NCBI GenBank assembly: GCA_008360975.2
Contig: CM039184.1
Span: 42,169,797-42,233,796, forward strand
Length of the DNA: 64,000 nucleotides
Direction: 5' to 3'
Source of the DNA: Lichenostomus cassidix
Lineage: Eukaryota; Chordata; Aves; Passeriformes; Meliphagidae
The notes below the pieces were generated by a model that saw nothing but the letters and a program-made list of their open reading frames with translations, searched no databases and was not told the origin of the DNA. The translations under genes and the position numbers were made by a program. Positions 13,001-25,861 of the stretch are shown in pieces; within the stretch, counting starts at the first letter, position 1; each line of letters starts with the position of its first letter.

Positions 13001-16000
13001 CAAGTTTCAATTCATAGGCATTGAGAACATCCATGTGATGAGAAATAGTCTGCAGAAAATGCTTGAAGGTAATACTCCTCTTCATTGTAAACTAGAGGAA
13101 AGAATTGATCCTGCTGTCAGACAAATCAGGATAACTGCTTTGAAATCAGCAGCAGTGAAAAAGAGTATGAAAAGTAATCTTTGCCTGTTGCAGCTGTATG
13201 AAGCTGCCTGCTGGCTAATGGGACTTGTGCAATGGAGTATCATGGCAAATACTGGTTTGTGATTTCTTAATTGTGAAAATACCTTCTTTCCTGGCTGAAG
13301 TCCAGATATCATTTACTTTAATGATAAAATTAATTTTACTTCAATGCACCTTGTCTTTTTTTTAATTTACATTTTGCTGGTAAAATGAAAAAAATCCCTT
13401 ATAGCTGACTTCAAGGCTAGTGGAAAACACAGATTGATTTTGTTTTAAAGCTCAAAAAACCTATGGTTTCATTTTCATGTGTGTGTAAGGTAGTCATGCA
13501 TTTTAGACTGTGAATTTTAATAGAAACTTATCCATGCACTGTGTAGAACATATCACATGAGGTCTATTAATGAAATTCACAGTCAATGGGTGTAACCATT
13601 CATCACCCTCAGTATCCCATGGAAATTAATAACAATTGCTTTATAAGTAATTAGCAGTACATAAACAAGCAAATATGTTCTACCATTTCATATTTACAGT
13701 GCAAAACTCTTTAGAGGTCATCTGGGAAAAGAGCAAGGATAAATAGACCATCCTTGACCCTCAATGGCTTGTTGATTTTTAACGAGCAAACATGGTGCTC
13801 ACTCCACCATGTCCCAGTATTTACTTCACGTGCGTCATCAACAACTTCCATCACCTCCTGGATCAGCTTCCTCTATCTTATTCTTGATTTGATGCTCTGG
13901 CCATGCTCTTTTGTTCTTCATCTGTCTCCCATTGAGTGCATGCAAATGTAAATTTGAGATCTAAGAAGGGCTTACATTTTCCATGACAGGGAAGCCATGC
14001 TCTGTTTTCAAACAAGAGCATTTTATGGAAACCAGCATTAAAGTGTGATGCAGGTAAAACATTCCCTCTCTTCATGGCAGTTTTCTTGGTCTAAGGGTCT
14101 CAGGTAGGAAAACAGAAGCATTTTTAGTTCACTAGGAAGTCTTGTTTGGCTAGGAGAGAGGCTGGGTGAGTAAACAGGTCTCTTTATTTGTTCAGTTGAA
14201 GACTATCAAAGTTAAAATAGTAAACAACGAGCCTGGCTTCATGGGCAGTGCTGTGTATAATTTTTGAGCCAAAAGCTCATGCAACTGGCCCATGGGCCAA
14301 ACTTGCATGTAAGAAGGTAATTTCTAATGTATCTAACACTTCAGCTTGCTTGGGGGGCACAAGTTCTTAGCATCTATTTTCAAATGACCCATATGGTTTA
14401 AATATCTACTTTTTTTCCTGGGTTTTATATTTGCTATGTTGAAATCTCACATGTAGCAACTCGACTGATAAGATTAGAAATCAGAGAAGTTGAGTACTTT
14501 TAAAAAGAATAATCTTATGACTTTCAGTGTACCAGGACTTTCCTTATGTAAGATGCTGTGTAGTTGTTACCTTTTTCCATTTGTATGTGTCCCTTAATCT
14601 GTTTGTCTGGTGACCTTTTACTCGACTTGAGCATACAAAGAGACCTAGAACCAAAAAGGCTGTCAGGGATGATGATAACACACATTTAATATGCCTTTCA
14701 ATTTTTATAAAGGAATACCTTGACAATATGTCAATGATTATCCATTACGGATGTATTATCAACATCAAAAAATATAAATAATTAAAAGAATACATAAATA
14801 AAAGAGCAATATCACTGTACCTATGTGAATCTTGAAGAAAAACATCCCATTACACTATAAACTTTACAGAATGGGTCTGCTGCTCATGATCTGTTGTAAG
14901 ATTTTATAAGGTACCTAAAAACCTTTGAAAAGACAAGTGAGACTGATGAAAACTGATTTTAGTTTAATATGAGCTGTATTGTTGCTTGGAAGTATTTTTC
15001 TCCGTTTATAGACGGGTGCATGTGAAGAACCTTGAGATAATTTTGATCCTGTGCACAACCTCCTTGAAACAATTTTTAACATTAGAAGGACATTGCACAG
15101 GGACTTTTCTCGATGAAGACCCAAGGGCTGCCTGAGGCTGCTGTTTGGCATGTGAGATGGGGTGGGCTGTGCTGCACATCCAGAGGCCAGTTGAGACCTG
15201 ACCCCTGTGTGTTGGGCACTGGGGTGATGGCCCCACATGCTCCCTGTCTGTATTTAAACAGCAAATATGAGCTTCTCCTCCCCTCATACCAGGAGCAGCA
15301 CTTGCTGATGGAGGAGCAGCCCCTCTGATCCTTGGACTTCTGTGACAGATCAGCCAATTAGCAATCCTGTGGGTTTGGCCCACAGCAAGTATTCCTTGGT
15401 CTGCTTATGGCTGTCCTGCCAGAAATGGGGGAACTAGTGCAGCATACCCCTCTGGTATTGTTGCTGGTGGAAGAGGCAGTTTCCAACATGTGTCTTGTTT
15501 CTTCTTCTCATCCTGAGACATGGGTGCATTGCTGGAATTCTCAGAGCTGTGCCCAGCAGCTCTTGATTTTCATGTGCATACAGTGTGGGTGGATGCAGCA
15601 GGCCACATTTCTCAAAGATTTTGGTATGTTTTCTGCTGAGATGGAAATGCCATTTCCCCTTTGGATAAGCCTCATAACTGAATTTGTAGTTGAACTCAGT
15701 ATTATGGTCCAGATCTGTTGCCAAAATCATGTGAAATATACAGTGCATGCATTTAGGACAGTCTGAACTTTGCTCAGTGAAGTGGTCAGTAAATATTGAC
15801 GCCAATTTGGTAGTGGGAATGAGCAAAGCACTGTTTCAGCCTTACCTTGGGCTTTTGTAAACAGAGACAGCAGCTTCAGCCAGAATTCAGCCACTAATTG
15901 GTCATGCTTCCATCTGCACAGGAACATTAATCATGTGAAAAGCTGTTTGCTTTCAGTGCTGCTATCTCTGCATCTTTATAAATATCCTCCAAAAATTACT

Positions 16001-19000
16001 TTAAAAATAACCATCTGGAAGGGGCCTTACATATAAACATTGCAAGACTTTGTATGGACACATTAGGCCATTTTGCTTCTGAACTAAATGGAGTTAGGAC
16101 AGTCAGATAGTTCAGATATCATATAAACTCTGACTTTGGCTTGTGAAAACTAAATTTCAATTACACTGAAGGAAACTAAAGCTATGCCAGGGGCCATAAT
16201 GGCCATAGATAACTGAATCTTTTAAGATTTCCAGACCAGGAGAGACTTACTAAGACATTAGTAATTGACAGATCATACATGAACTCAGTAAAAGCCATGA
16301 TGTTTTTCACTGTACTCTGAAAATTAACTTCACTGGCTAATATCTTTTCCCTTAAAAGACAGTATAATTCTACATGGGTCAAAATAAAGATGTAGTCTAT
16401 TTATGGGGTGGATTTAGTATCTCATTGTTGGAAATAGATTGCACCAAATTTTATGGAGTATTTCTTCTGCTGGATTGAGGTACCTGATTTAGGTTCTGAT
16501 AGCTTTTTTCTTCTGATGCCACAAACTCTCTAATACTGTAAAATAGGCATTTGGATACAGCAGAATAGAAACTTAGGATGAAAACCAAGAGATTATTTTT
16601 TTTTTCTTTAAACCTGGCATACAGTTTGGAAGATTTTCAGGAAAATATTTTCCTTGATGGATTATGGCTTGTCCTCACAATCAGAATACTTTTTGACTCT
16701 AAGAAAAGCTTTAATATGGTTTAGTTCAGAGATGGAGAACTGTGGAGTGAACTGAACCACTTTAATTGAACCACTATCATCTGTGGTGAATGATGCTGGG
16801 AGTAGGAGACAGTGGCACCATTTAGGTGTCTGTCTGCCTGTACAACAGCAGAAATCAAATGCTGTTTCCAAGCCCTCATCATTAAATACACAAAATCCTC
16901 CCAGGGGTTTGAAATCTTCACTCCCAACAGAATCTTGGAAAATGCATGCTTCACAGAAGGACGGATTTGGATTTGTTTGCAATAGGTTTTATGACAGCTT
17001 CTCTTTTAAAATTGAATCAACATATTCAGTGAAATTTGACCCAGCCCCATTTCTTAAATATATATGCTTTTTTAAAGGTTAAGTTTGACTGTGAAGTAGT
17101 CCTTCTTTTCAAAAGATGCATGTTTTAGACAAGGGATATCCAAAGAAGAGAGAACTCTGAGGCTGAACAGTCAGTGAAGCTTAAGGGACTCTAATTACTA
17201 TACTATTAAAATGTATCTTATTTTGCAGTTTGTGAGCTGAAATCACCTTCAATGAGTGACTTTCTCTGGGGCCTAGAAAATTCTGGCTGGCTGAAGCACA
17301 TCAAAGCCATTATGGATGCTGGCATTTTTATTGCGAAGGTAAAGTGTGTAAAATGAGAACAAAACTTTGGAGTAACCAGGTACAGAAAATGAGGACCAAA
17401 TTCTTTGTTTATGGGTGACTTCTGTTATCTCTTCACTGATGTTATACCTGAAAAAAGCCCATCTTGCAATGCTTCATGTATGAGGAGAGTTGATTCTTAG
17501 GTGCTGTTGACATTTTTCTGTAATAGTGAAGAAGTTTGTGTTCTTTTGTACTACAACCTCTACTAGCCTGTGTCTTGTTATGTTATGCCAGACATTTGAA
17601 TGTCCTTGCTTTACTCCCTAGCAGTGATTGTTATGGCTTCTTTCCCTATTTGCCCTGCCTCCTCTAATGGTTTCTGGACTTTTTTGTGGAAGATTTCTGA
17701 TAGTTGTAATACATACATATTAGCTACTGCGTTATCCCCTCTGGGTTATCAGGTAACCAACTAAATTCACCTCCTGAACCAACTCCTGTGTATTACTGTG
17801 GCCAAACTCTGTAGCAGCTTCTACTTTTATATACTTGAGAACTCTTCCAGATAACGGTTTTGGCTTTAATAAGAAATTATTTCACCTAATACCCCCCTAA
17901 GTAATGTAGACATTTGTCATCTACCAGTAGTAGCTTTAATTTGATTACCCTCTGCCTTGTGCTCTGCCTTTTACTGCTTCAATTCTTATTTCTGAGATTA
18001 CTATTACAATTTCTAATAGGCCATTTGATTGCCATGACCTGCTGCACACAACTATACAGAAAAGACTTGATGGTTTTCCCTCCTCACTAACTGCTTGTTT
18101 CTCTTGCATGGCTTCTTCCTTCTCAGCAGGCAACTGTAGTTTCTTACCTGGACAGCAGCTTCAGGATAAATATACTTATTATTAGTCCCTGCCCTACTAC
18201 CTTTCATTAGCTCATAGAATTAAGGTAATTTACATTAGCTTTTCCAATTTTCCCCCGTGGAAATTATTATCTTATTATCCTTTGTCCACGTGCTTGCTAG
18301 CCTAGTGCCTTCTCAGACATGCATTTTGACCCATTCTTGTTTGTATAGTTCCCAGTTCTCAGTTCTTGGTCTTCTGCCCACAGGGATTCTTTTTTGGTAG
18401 AATTTACTTGTCTCTTGAGATAAACACAGATTATTATTCTTCATTCCCTATTAAGCCCAAATTTAACCTAAATGGTTTTTCTTTTTCCTAACAGTATCTT
18501 TCCTAACCTATTTTATTTTCTACTTCCTAAATTTAATTCTCTTTAGAAATGACAAAGGCTAAAACCCTTAGAATTTAAAAAAACCAACTGCCAACCCTCA
18601 AGTTCTAAAAATAATACACCACCAGACACTGGAGAACTCAGTACAATTTCTTCTTTATGTGTTTATGTATAAAATGGGATCCTCTCTCCCCAATTGTTAC
18701 ATTAAAGATACTGACAAAATCTTGCTTTTTAGACCTGGAAGTTTACCAGTACCACAGGCTTCCCCACAAACCTTCACAGCATGTCATCAGTGCAATGCAG
18801 TGTGCTCAAGTAATGTCTAGGCTAGTGCTGGCACTGGAAGCAGACACTGCCCTTATTGACATTACCATGAAGATGAGAAGAGCCATATTGCAAGTATGGC
18901 CATTCTTTTAGTGGTATGTGAGTCAGAGCATCTGAATCTGCTGTAGTAGTTGTCTGCTCTGACAGATTGATGTATTTTAATTAAAATGAATCCCACATCT

Positions 19001-22000
19001 TCCTGCAGTGGAGCATAAACAGGTAATTCTCAACCATCACATTGCATGGGCTGGGATGAATTAAAACTTTTCAAATGAGAGGTATAACACTGATTTTCAA
19101 ATGAGATGAATAACACAACTTCATTTAAGAACTCCGTGGTAGAATAAAAAATGAATGAGCTCTCCCATTTCCCAAATTAATACTCTCTCTATGGCACTAT
19201 CTCACTGTTCCTCTCATACCATTGTCTTCCTCCCTGCTTGTGAAATTTCTGACTTTTTCTGTATCCTTAGGCTGTGGCTGAGGAAGGTGTGAGTGTGCTT
19301 GTTCACTGCTCTGATGGCTGGGATAGGACAGCCCAGGTTTGCTCTGTAGCAAGCCTTCTATTGGATCCATATTACAGAACTATGAAGGGATTCATGGTAA
19401 GCAGGTTCTTTCACAGAGTAAATGAAGTTGTATGGCATCACTTAAGATGAATATCTTTGGTTTTAGTAGGAAATAAACTGTCCTTAAATATACCCTTGTT
19501 TTGGTTTTGTTTTTTTTTTAAGTTGGAAGGAAGGTTTTTATATGTCCATGTTAAAGTCTCCCAATTTCTCTATGAAATGTTATTCAAAGTAGAGATCAGT
19601 TGGGCACCCATATTAATTTTTTTCCTAACCTTCACCGAGAAACTTTCTCAAAGAGCCCAAAGAGCTTTTGTGCAAGCAAGGATTTGTATTAATTTGCAGT
19701 GAACATTGTAATTTTGAGTGTCAGAAGTGTGTCTTTTCTAGACATTAGATTGCAATGAACAGCTATATTGGAAAATCTGTTCCTTTCCCAAGTCAATCAG
19801 CAGTAGTGAAGCATCTGGAAGTGGTTATCAAGTTACTAGTCACATGTTAAAAAGATGTCTGAGACATTTGTAAGTTCCATTTCAGAAAGCAATGAAACAA
19901 GATATTTGAAGTTGTGCTGAAATACTGGCATCCTCTTCATCCATGAAGAGTGCTGTTTCCCTGAGTGGGTAGCTGTGCTCATAATTCATTATTTTTCTGC
20001 TAATTCTGAAAATTATTTAGGATTCTAATACTGCTTACTTACATCATTCTTGCTTGCCACTTCTCTGCTTATTCTAAGAATTAACTGGGATTCCAACACT
20101 GCTTGTTTACACCATTCTTCTGCCTGTTTCAAATGTCAGCTCTACTCCACAATACTGAATGCAATATTTTCTTTTTAGGTGTTAATTGAAAAAGACTGGA
20201 TTTCCTTTGGTCATAAATTTAACCACAGGTAAGGTGTTGCAAAGGTTTTCCTCTCTATATATGTATATGTTTATGTAGTCAGTATCTGCTGCCATTCCGG
20301 TTTGACTTCTTTGCTGCCTTACCAAACATAGCAACAGAATGCCCCAGGAAACTGCCATACCCTTTTCTCCAACTATAAAATTTAGCTGCCTGGGAACGTC
20401 AGAGTGAAATATTTTTATACATGCACTCCAAAGCTACTATGGGGAATCCTGCATGCTGGTCTTGCAGTTGCTATGAGCATTGAGAGGTCCACGTGAATAG
20501 TGTGTATTTGGCTTGCAAAATCCCTTTGGACTCCAGCAGATCATTCAGTGGTGCCAAGGCTCCTCCACATAAGTCCCTGTTCATCAAAGGGACTTCTACA
20601 CCTTTCAAGACAGTACTTAATCTTACGCATGTCTCTGAGTTATCTGTTCCATAAAATACACTCTTCCAATTGCACTCTGTTCTAACAAAAGCAGCAAGAT
20701 TTGCTCACAAATGTCAGGCAAAGCAAAGTCATTTATTTGGACATGTTATTTTGAACATTGATCCAGTAAATGCTATAATGTAATGAAAATTTTGAAGATT
20801 TAGTATGTTTAAACATGGATACATTTTCACATTTTCTTTCTTTCTTGACTTTACTTTTAGTTTCTGTGAAAATTAAAAATGCAATTTTTATATTGGAGTT
20901 TAATTGCATTATAATGCTTGATTTGAATATAAATTTGCTATAGTTTAAAAAAACTCAACAAAACTTTCAGGAAATCTGTGCAGCTTCATACCTGTGAAAT
21001 TCCAGCAGGAATTATTACATTTATATGATACTGTCAGCTATTTATGATTATCAGTAGTAAAAGGTGTTATGAAATGCAACAACCACTGATAGCTTTGGTT
21101 TGCTGTGCAATATTGCTATATTTTCTTTGATAATAATATCAGAAGTTTCAATTTTAGATGCTTATGAAATTCTACTCTGTTGGCATGTGTACATATAAAT
21201 GCACATACACCCCCCCCACCCCAAGTAGAATAACTGATTGAAAATGCTTCTTCCTATTATGTAAACTTGAAAACATTTTTTACTTCTATGTGTTTTATAT
21301 TTTCAGGCTCCTTTTCTTCATTGCAAGTGGTTCCAAGAGGCATTTTTATACACAGAAAGTTTCATGTACACTTGACAGTCACTGTACACTTGACAGTCAC
21401 TGTAGCATATAAACACTTCCCACTTCCTAGAAATTTCACCAAGAGAGGGCAGCTTTAACCTGTTTTCTGCTGAGGTTATAATGTAGCTCTCCTGCTCAGT
21501 TTTCTGGTTTGGGGAATGATCTGCTATTAAAAGCCTTAAGACATACTTTTGTCATTAAGTCATTGTAGTCATTCTTTTGATAACTTATATTACGGTGGTA
21601 CAATTTATATTGATAGCATTGAAACATGGCTTTGCAGCAGCCAGCTTTTTGTAGCTGTAATGTAACAAGACAGCTGTAAAAGGGGTTTTTTGTCTGTTTG
21701 TAATTCTGCCTTCATTCTACTTCATGATTCTTGCACCATTTTTGTAACTGAAAATATAGTAGGAGTTAAGATTTTAGAAATGAATGTCTATGATGTAACT
21801 TGCACACTAAAAGTGAGGGATTTGTTTTCCTCAGTGTTAATTCAGTTTTCCTACAGCAATTCATGTTATAATTTAATGTATCTTGCCTTGTTTCAGGTAT
21901 GGCAATTTAGATGGAGATCCGAAGGAGATATCGCCTGTTATTGACCAGTTCATCGAATGTGTTTGGCAGTTAATGGAACAGTTTCCTTGTGCCTTTGAAT

Positions 22001-25000
22001 TTAATGAGAGATTCCTCATCCACATACAGCATCATATCTATTCTTGCCAGTTTGGGAATTTCCTTTGTAACAGCCAGAAGGAGAGACGAGAGCTGAAGTA
22101 TGTGATGTTTTCTTTAGTAGCATATTTACGCATGGGTTCTGTGGCTGGTGGTGTATTGAGGAGACAAGACATTCTCCAGTGTGCATGCATGTGTTTCATA
22201 AGGTGCAGGGTGCCTCTTGTCATCTGGCAACACAGATTAATAGCAAAAAATGTTGATCCTCTGCAATGTAGCTCTGCTGGGAGCATAATCCATGGTGTGT
22301 GTGACAGGGATTAGTGAAAATTGACAAGAGCATTATGCCTTCAGCCATGTGGGCCTACCTTCACTGCAGCCCTGACAAAATACAAGGCAAGCTGGCCCTG
22401 TAACTCTAGTATAAAATGATTATTAACTCCAGTTAAGTTCTTGGTTTAAGAGTTACTGCTCTTCTGTGCTTTAACCTGTCTTTGGATCTCAAGTTGGGAC
22501 ATTTTAGTCCTGCTGTCTCCTTACAAACAGCTTTTTTGTCTTGTAGCCCTCCCTAGGACTGAGTCAGCAAACTGTCCTTCTGCTGTCTGGCCACCAAGCA
22601 ATTATGAATTAATCTACCTGCCCTGAGGCCTGAACCAAGACAGCATCATCATTCCTGGCAGTGCTCATATTCCTATCTGCTTCCTGGGGCCCTGGGGCCC
22701 TGACACATAACAATATCCATTGCTTTTCTCAAGCACCCTGATCATGTCAGCAGGAGCAGTGAGGAAGGTGCTGGTTACTGCTGGCTGCTGCCATTTGGTG
22801 CCTTTCACTGCTCAAATGCAGAGCAGCCACAGTGCTACAGTCCATTTCAAATCAAAACCTTGAGAGATCACCATATCCCAAGACCTAACTGTGAGAAATT
22901 GCAGATCGGTGGGATAGGAGTGTGCTTAAATGTGGGGATCCCTTTGGTGCAGAGATCAGTCTGAAAGCTCATTTTATGGCAGTGATCTTTCCACCCCACA
23001 GAGGAATCAGTACCTCTGCATACTCTCTGACTGCTTTCGCTTTATGGGAAATGGATTGGATTTTGCTTTTCGTGAACAAGGGAATATGGGTCTTCGTTTC
23101 TCTGTGCTTGTAACTTAAGTCTAATTCTGTTAAGGAAGCTGATTGTAAACTGGGCTACTGATGACTAGAATGCTGCATCGAAGCTTTAGCTATCCCTGAA
23201 CTGTAATAGAGCCTTTAATATATTTTTATTTAATGTATTGTTTTATTGTTTTTCAGAATCAAAGAAAGAACATATTCATTGTGGGCTCACTTGTGGAAAA
23301 ATCGTGCTGATTACCTGAATCCTTTATACAAGTCAGACCACAGTCAAACCCAAGGGACCCTGCACCCACAGATAGCTCCATGCAACTTCTTGTACAAGTA
23401 GGTATTATCACTTGCTACTGGGAATTGTAGGATGTGTTATTACAGAACAGAATGCCTTTGTATATAAGGATTTCTCATTCTGTAAGGCAGTTTATAGAGA
23501 GTAAATTCAGTCTCGGATGCAGTGTGTTTGCTCTTTGTGTGCTCAGACAACACCTCTGCACCATTCCACAACAGATTATTAGTCTGAAAAGAAGCTTAAG
23601 ATTAAAGCTATAATGATAGCTGTGTGTCCTAATTTCATGATTACTCACTTCTTCCACTGAGAAATGCCTCTTTCAGTTCTGTTCTCATCTGTTGTTTCTA
23701 AATTTATAGTTGCTTTAACTTCCAAGATTTTGTGTTGTTAATTTGGATCAATTGGTGTCAAAAATAAAAAGGATCTTTTAAAGAGATGATATGGTTTCAC
23801 TGCTATAACAAGTGTTAGTAAAACAAAAAGATGACTTTCCCTCTGTTGTTATACCTCAAAGTTAAGTTTTACTTGATATTTTTTCAAAATGTAACAAAAT
23901 ATCATGTTAAAAATGTTACTATTGACATTCTGACTTAATTACTCGTGCCATTAATCCTAACAAACTTCAGGGGAACTTGAACAGAAATTCATGAAAGCTG
24001 TGATTTAAGTAAAACTTGTCCATTTATTTTCCAGTTGCTAGTAATAGCATTGGTTTAAAAGTCAATAAAAATCCTAAATGACAGAAATTGAATTCTTTCA
24101 GGCCTACTATACCAGATCACATCCACTTTAAAACTATTTTAAAATAGTCATTAATCGTATTTTTTGGGATAGTGGGATTTATAAAAGAAGTACTGATACA
24201 GCAGATCCTCCAATGGATAAGTAATCCTGTTGATTTTAATCGAATTACTTGGGTGCGTAAAGATTTCCAAGCATGAGCTATCAGATGCTAAACTTAAGGG
24301 GGAATGTGATTTAAATAGTATACTATTGGGATAGGAATAATAAGCCACCAAGCACGTGCTCCAAAAATATCTGTCAGCTACTTGGCCAGACAGCTGCAGC
24401 TGACAGCAGGGCTTGGCTACTTAACCTGTCTGGTGAACTGGTTACACACTCAGGGCCTGCCTGGGCCATATTGCCAGGAAGGCAGGAAGAGCACTGGAGT
24501 AATACAAAATTTCAAAGTTGACTTCAAGGGAAATTGAACAACAGCTGAGAACTAGGAATATGAAAAACTGTCTTTACCCTTGGATATTTTATAGGTACCA
24601 TTGCTCTAAAGCCCATAGTGTAGAATGAGAAAATAATAATAATAAAAAAACCTGCAAAATTCTGTATTCAGAGAACCTTTCTCAGTCATGTGATCTAAGC
24701 TAAATTCATCTTTCTATTGTGTATCAGAATTAGTTTGAACTGCCTATGTCCACAAAGTTGCACCTTCAGGACAGACAAATGCTAATTACCTATGAATCTT
24801 GCTAAACTGTTTATGAACTCATGTGTCACAGGGTGAAAAAAAGTAGAAAAAAAAGAGTGTGCATTTAATTCTTGTGAGGGTACTTCACCAAATGGGAAAA
24901 TTCCTGACCTTCCCATCAATTCCAGGTTCTGGAGTGGGATGTACAACCGCTTTGAAAAGGGGCTGCATCCTCGACAGTCAGTTACTGATTATCTGATGGC

Positions 25001-25861
25001 AGTGAAGGAAGAAACTCAGCAGCTGGAAGAAGAGCTGGAAGTCTTACAAGAGGTAATGAACAGTTGAGCTTGATACCCCAGACTTGGTAACTGATGATAA
25101 ATGAAACCCAACTCCATATGCTGCAGTCCCCTAAATGCTACATCCTTTTCTGGAATGAGGATATTCAGCTATCATCTTTGTTCTCAGACAAATTACTGTG
25201 AATGATCTGCATTTAAGACACAGAAGTGGACTTCTTTAAGGATAAAATTTTACCTGTGCTGGTGCACAAGTACTACTGAAAATAAGTTTAATTCTTCTGT
25301 AACTCAGAGGGAGTTGTAGCTCAGAAGAATGCTGTAATTTGGCATTAGTTTGTGATAAATTGTGCACTTCTTATACTCTATAAATGCAAATGGGTTGGGC
25401 TCTAAAAGTTTATTTAAAAAAAAAAAAAAGGCAAGGACATGTAAGAGGATTTCTGGGCCCTAAATTTGTCCACATGATAGATACTGTTTCCTTTATTTCA
25501 GAGATTGGCGAATCTTCAGAAATCACAATCAGGTGATAATAAAGTCAAGAATAAGCAACAAGACCGAAGCAAACAGTTTGGACTGTATACTTCCAACAAC
25601 AGCTTAGCTAACACTCCCCAGGAGTATAGCAATGATCTGAAATCATTCCCATCCCGGAGCCCTTCACAAGGGGATGAAGAAGATTCCGCCCTGATTTTGA
25701 CACAGGACAACCTGAAAAGCTCTGATCCTGACCTCTCAGCCAACAGTGATCAGGAGTCTGGTGTGGAGGACTTAAGCTGTAGGTCCCCAAGTGGGGGTGG
25801 CTGCTTGCCTAGTGAAGACAGTGGGAAGGACTCTGATGAGGCTGTATTTCTGGCAGGCTGA
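964..25861 (+). CDS. MTMR7: MTMR7, myotubularin-related phosphatase (exons 2-14; exon 1 off window)
   Basis: Family knowledge: MTMR7 is a 3-phosphatase acting on PI(3)P and PI(3,5)P2 (also reported on inositol 1,3-bisphosphate) at endosomal membranes, working with the inactive partner MTMR9. Seen: thirteen exons, all with AG/GT borders and matching phases, join into 651 codons ending in TGA at 25859-25861. Adding about 8 residues for the missing exon 1 gives about 659, against about 660 in human. The order is PH-GRAM domain (exons 2-4), myotubularin phosphatase domain (exons 5-13), a Glu/Leu-rich coiled coil across the exon 13/14 join, and a Ser-rich acidic tail in exon 14. The CX5R active site HCSDGWDR is intact at 19304-19327; its Cys would be residue 338. 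No stop or frameshift was seen, so the enzyme looks functional. The paralogues MTMR6 and MTMR8 are the alternatives, but the C-terminal tail and the VPS37A neighbour fit MTMR7. Confidence 0.95.
1472..1492 (+). repeat. (TTGA)n microsatellite
   Basis: About five perfect copies of TTGA in MTMR7 intron 2. Confidence 0.9.
1629..1791 (+). CDS. MTMR7: MTMR7 exon 3
   Basis: Acceptor ctgcag, donor g|gtatgg. Encodes [12 protein letters not shown] through [10 protein letters not shown], the middle of the PH-GRAM domain. It ends with one base of a Val codon completed by exon 4. Confidence 0.94.
1792..4812 (+). other. MTMR7 intron 3
   Basis: AT-rich intron sequence. I recognise no repeat family, RNA or exon in it. 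Confidence 0.7.
4813..4970 (+). CDS. MTMR7: MTMR7 exon 4
   Basis: Acceptor tttcccag, donor ggg|gtgagt. Encodes [12 protein letters not shown] through SDVNRDYG, the linker from the PH-GRAM to the phosphatase domain. Confidence 0.94.
6523..6651 (+). CDS. MTMR7: MTMR7 exon 5
   Basis: 43 codons from [12 protein letters not shown] to SYYCKGNN, acceptor tttcacag, donor t|gtaagt. Contains the [13 protein letters not shown] segment of the phosphatase domain. Confidence 0.94.
7959..8093 (+). CDS. MTMR7: MTMR7 exon 6
   Basis: 45 codons from [13 protein letters not shown] to YVVDTRPK, acceptor ttctgcag, donor aaa|gtaagt. Confidence 0.95.
8094..12935 (+). other. MTMR7 intron 6
   Basis: The longest MTMR7 intron in view. 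It holds the short repeat at 9946 and nothing else I can name; open frames here are short and lack codon structure. Confidence 0.7.
9946..9964 (+). repeat. Short 10-base tandem repeat
   Basis: The unit CCAGCCAAAT occurs twice in a row and then partly a third time, in MTMR7 intron 6. Confidence 0.7.
12936..13068 (+). CDS. MTMR7: MTMR7 exon 7
   Basis: Encodes [15 protein letters not shown] through RNSLQKMLE. Acceptor tttttcag; donor g|gtaata leaves one base of a Val codon. Confidence 0.95.
13069..17228 (+). other. MTMR7 intron 7
   Basis: Mostly AT-rich, with a GC-richer block at about 15090-15560 that has overlapping open frames on both strands. That block could be an old mobile element but I cannot assign it. 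Confidence 0.65.
17229..17338 (+). CDS. MTMR7: MTMR7 exon 8
   Basis: Encodes [16 protein letters not shown] through [11 protein letters not shown]. Acceptor ttttgcag, donor aag|gtaaag. Confidence 0.95.
19271..19396 (+). CDS. MTMR7: MTMR7 exon 9, active-site exon
   Basis: 42 codons carrying the P-loop HCSDGWDR. The nucleophile Cys codon is 19307-19309 and the phosphate-binding Arg codon is 19325-19327, so all CX5R residues are present. Acceptor tccttag, donor atg|gtaagc. Confidence 0.96.
20179..20228 (+). CDS. MTMR7: MTMR7 exon 10
   Basis: A 50-base exon encoding [16 protein letters not shown] plus two bases of Arg. Acceptor tttttag, donor ag|gtaagg. Confidence 0.94.
21366..21401 (+). repeat. 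18-base perfect tandem duplication
   Basis: Two identical units beginning GTACACTTGACAG, at 21366-21383 and 21384-21401, in MTMR7 intron 10. Confidence 0.85.
21897..22097 (+). CDS. MTMR7: MTMR7 exon 11
   Basis: 201 bases encoding [18 protein letters not shown] through NSQKERREL. Acceptor tttcag, donor aa|gtatgt. Phosphatase core after the active site. Confidence 0.95.
23257..23397 (+). CDS. MTMR7: MTMR7 exon 12
   Basis: Encodes [19 protein letters not shown] through APCNFLY, between acceptor tttttcag and donor aa|gtaggt. Confidence 0.94.
24926..25052 (+). CDS. MTMR7: MTMR7 exon 13
   Basis: Encodes [17 protein letters not shown] through EEELEVLQE. The end of the phosphatase domain leads into the coiled coil. 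Acceptor attccag, donor gag|gtaatg. Confidence 0.94.
25502..25861 (+). CDS. MTMR7: MTMR7 exon 14, coding part and stop
   Basis: 119 codons plus TGA. Begins [11 protein letters not shown], finishing the coiled coil, then a Ser/Asp/Glu-rich tail with [17 protein letters not shown] and [15 protein letters not shown]. Acceptor ttatttcag. Confidence 0.95.
   Translation, partial: RLANLQKSQSGDNKVKNKQQDRSKQFGLYTSNNSLANTPQEYSNDLKSFPSRSPSQGDEEDSALILTQDNLKSSDPDLSANSDQESGVEDLSCRSPSGGGCLPSEDSGKDSDEAVFLAG

Noticed and set aside
12834..13262. Frame of 142 codons as a separate gene
   Set aside because: Its middle is MTMR7 exon 7; the rest is read-through into flanking intron.
15006..15383. Minus-strand frame of 125 codons
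   Set aside because: Overlapped by other frames on both strands, no recognised domain, no splice context.
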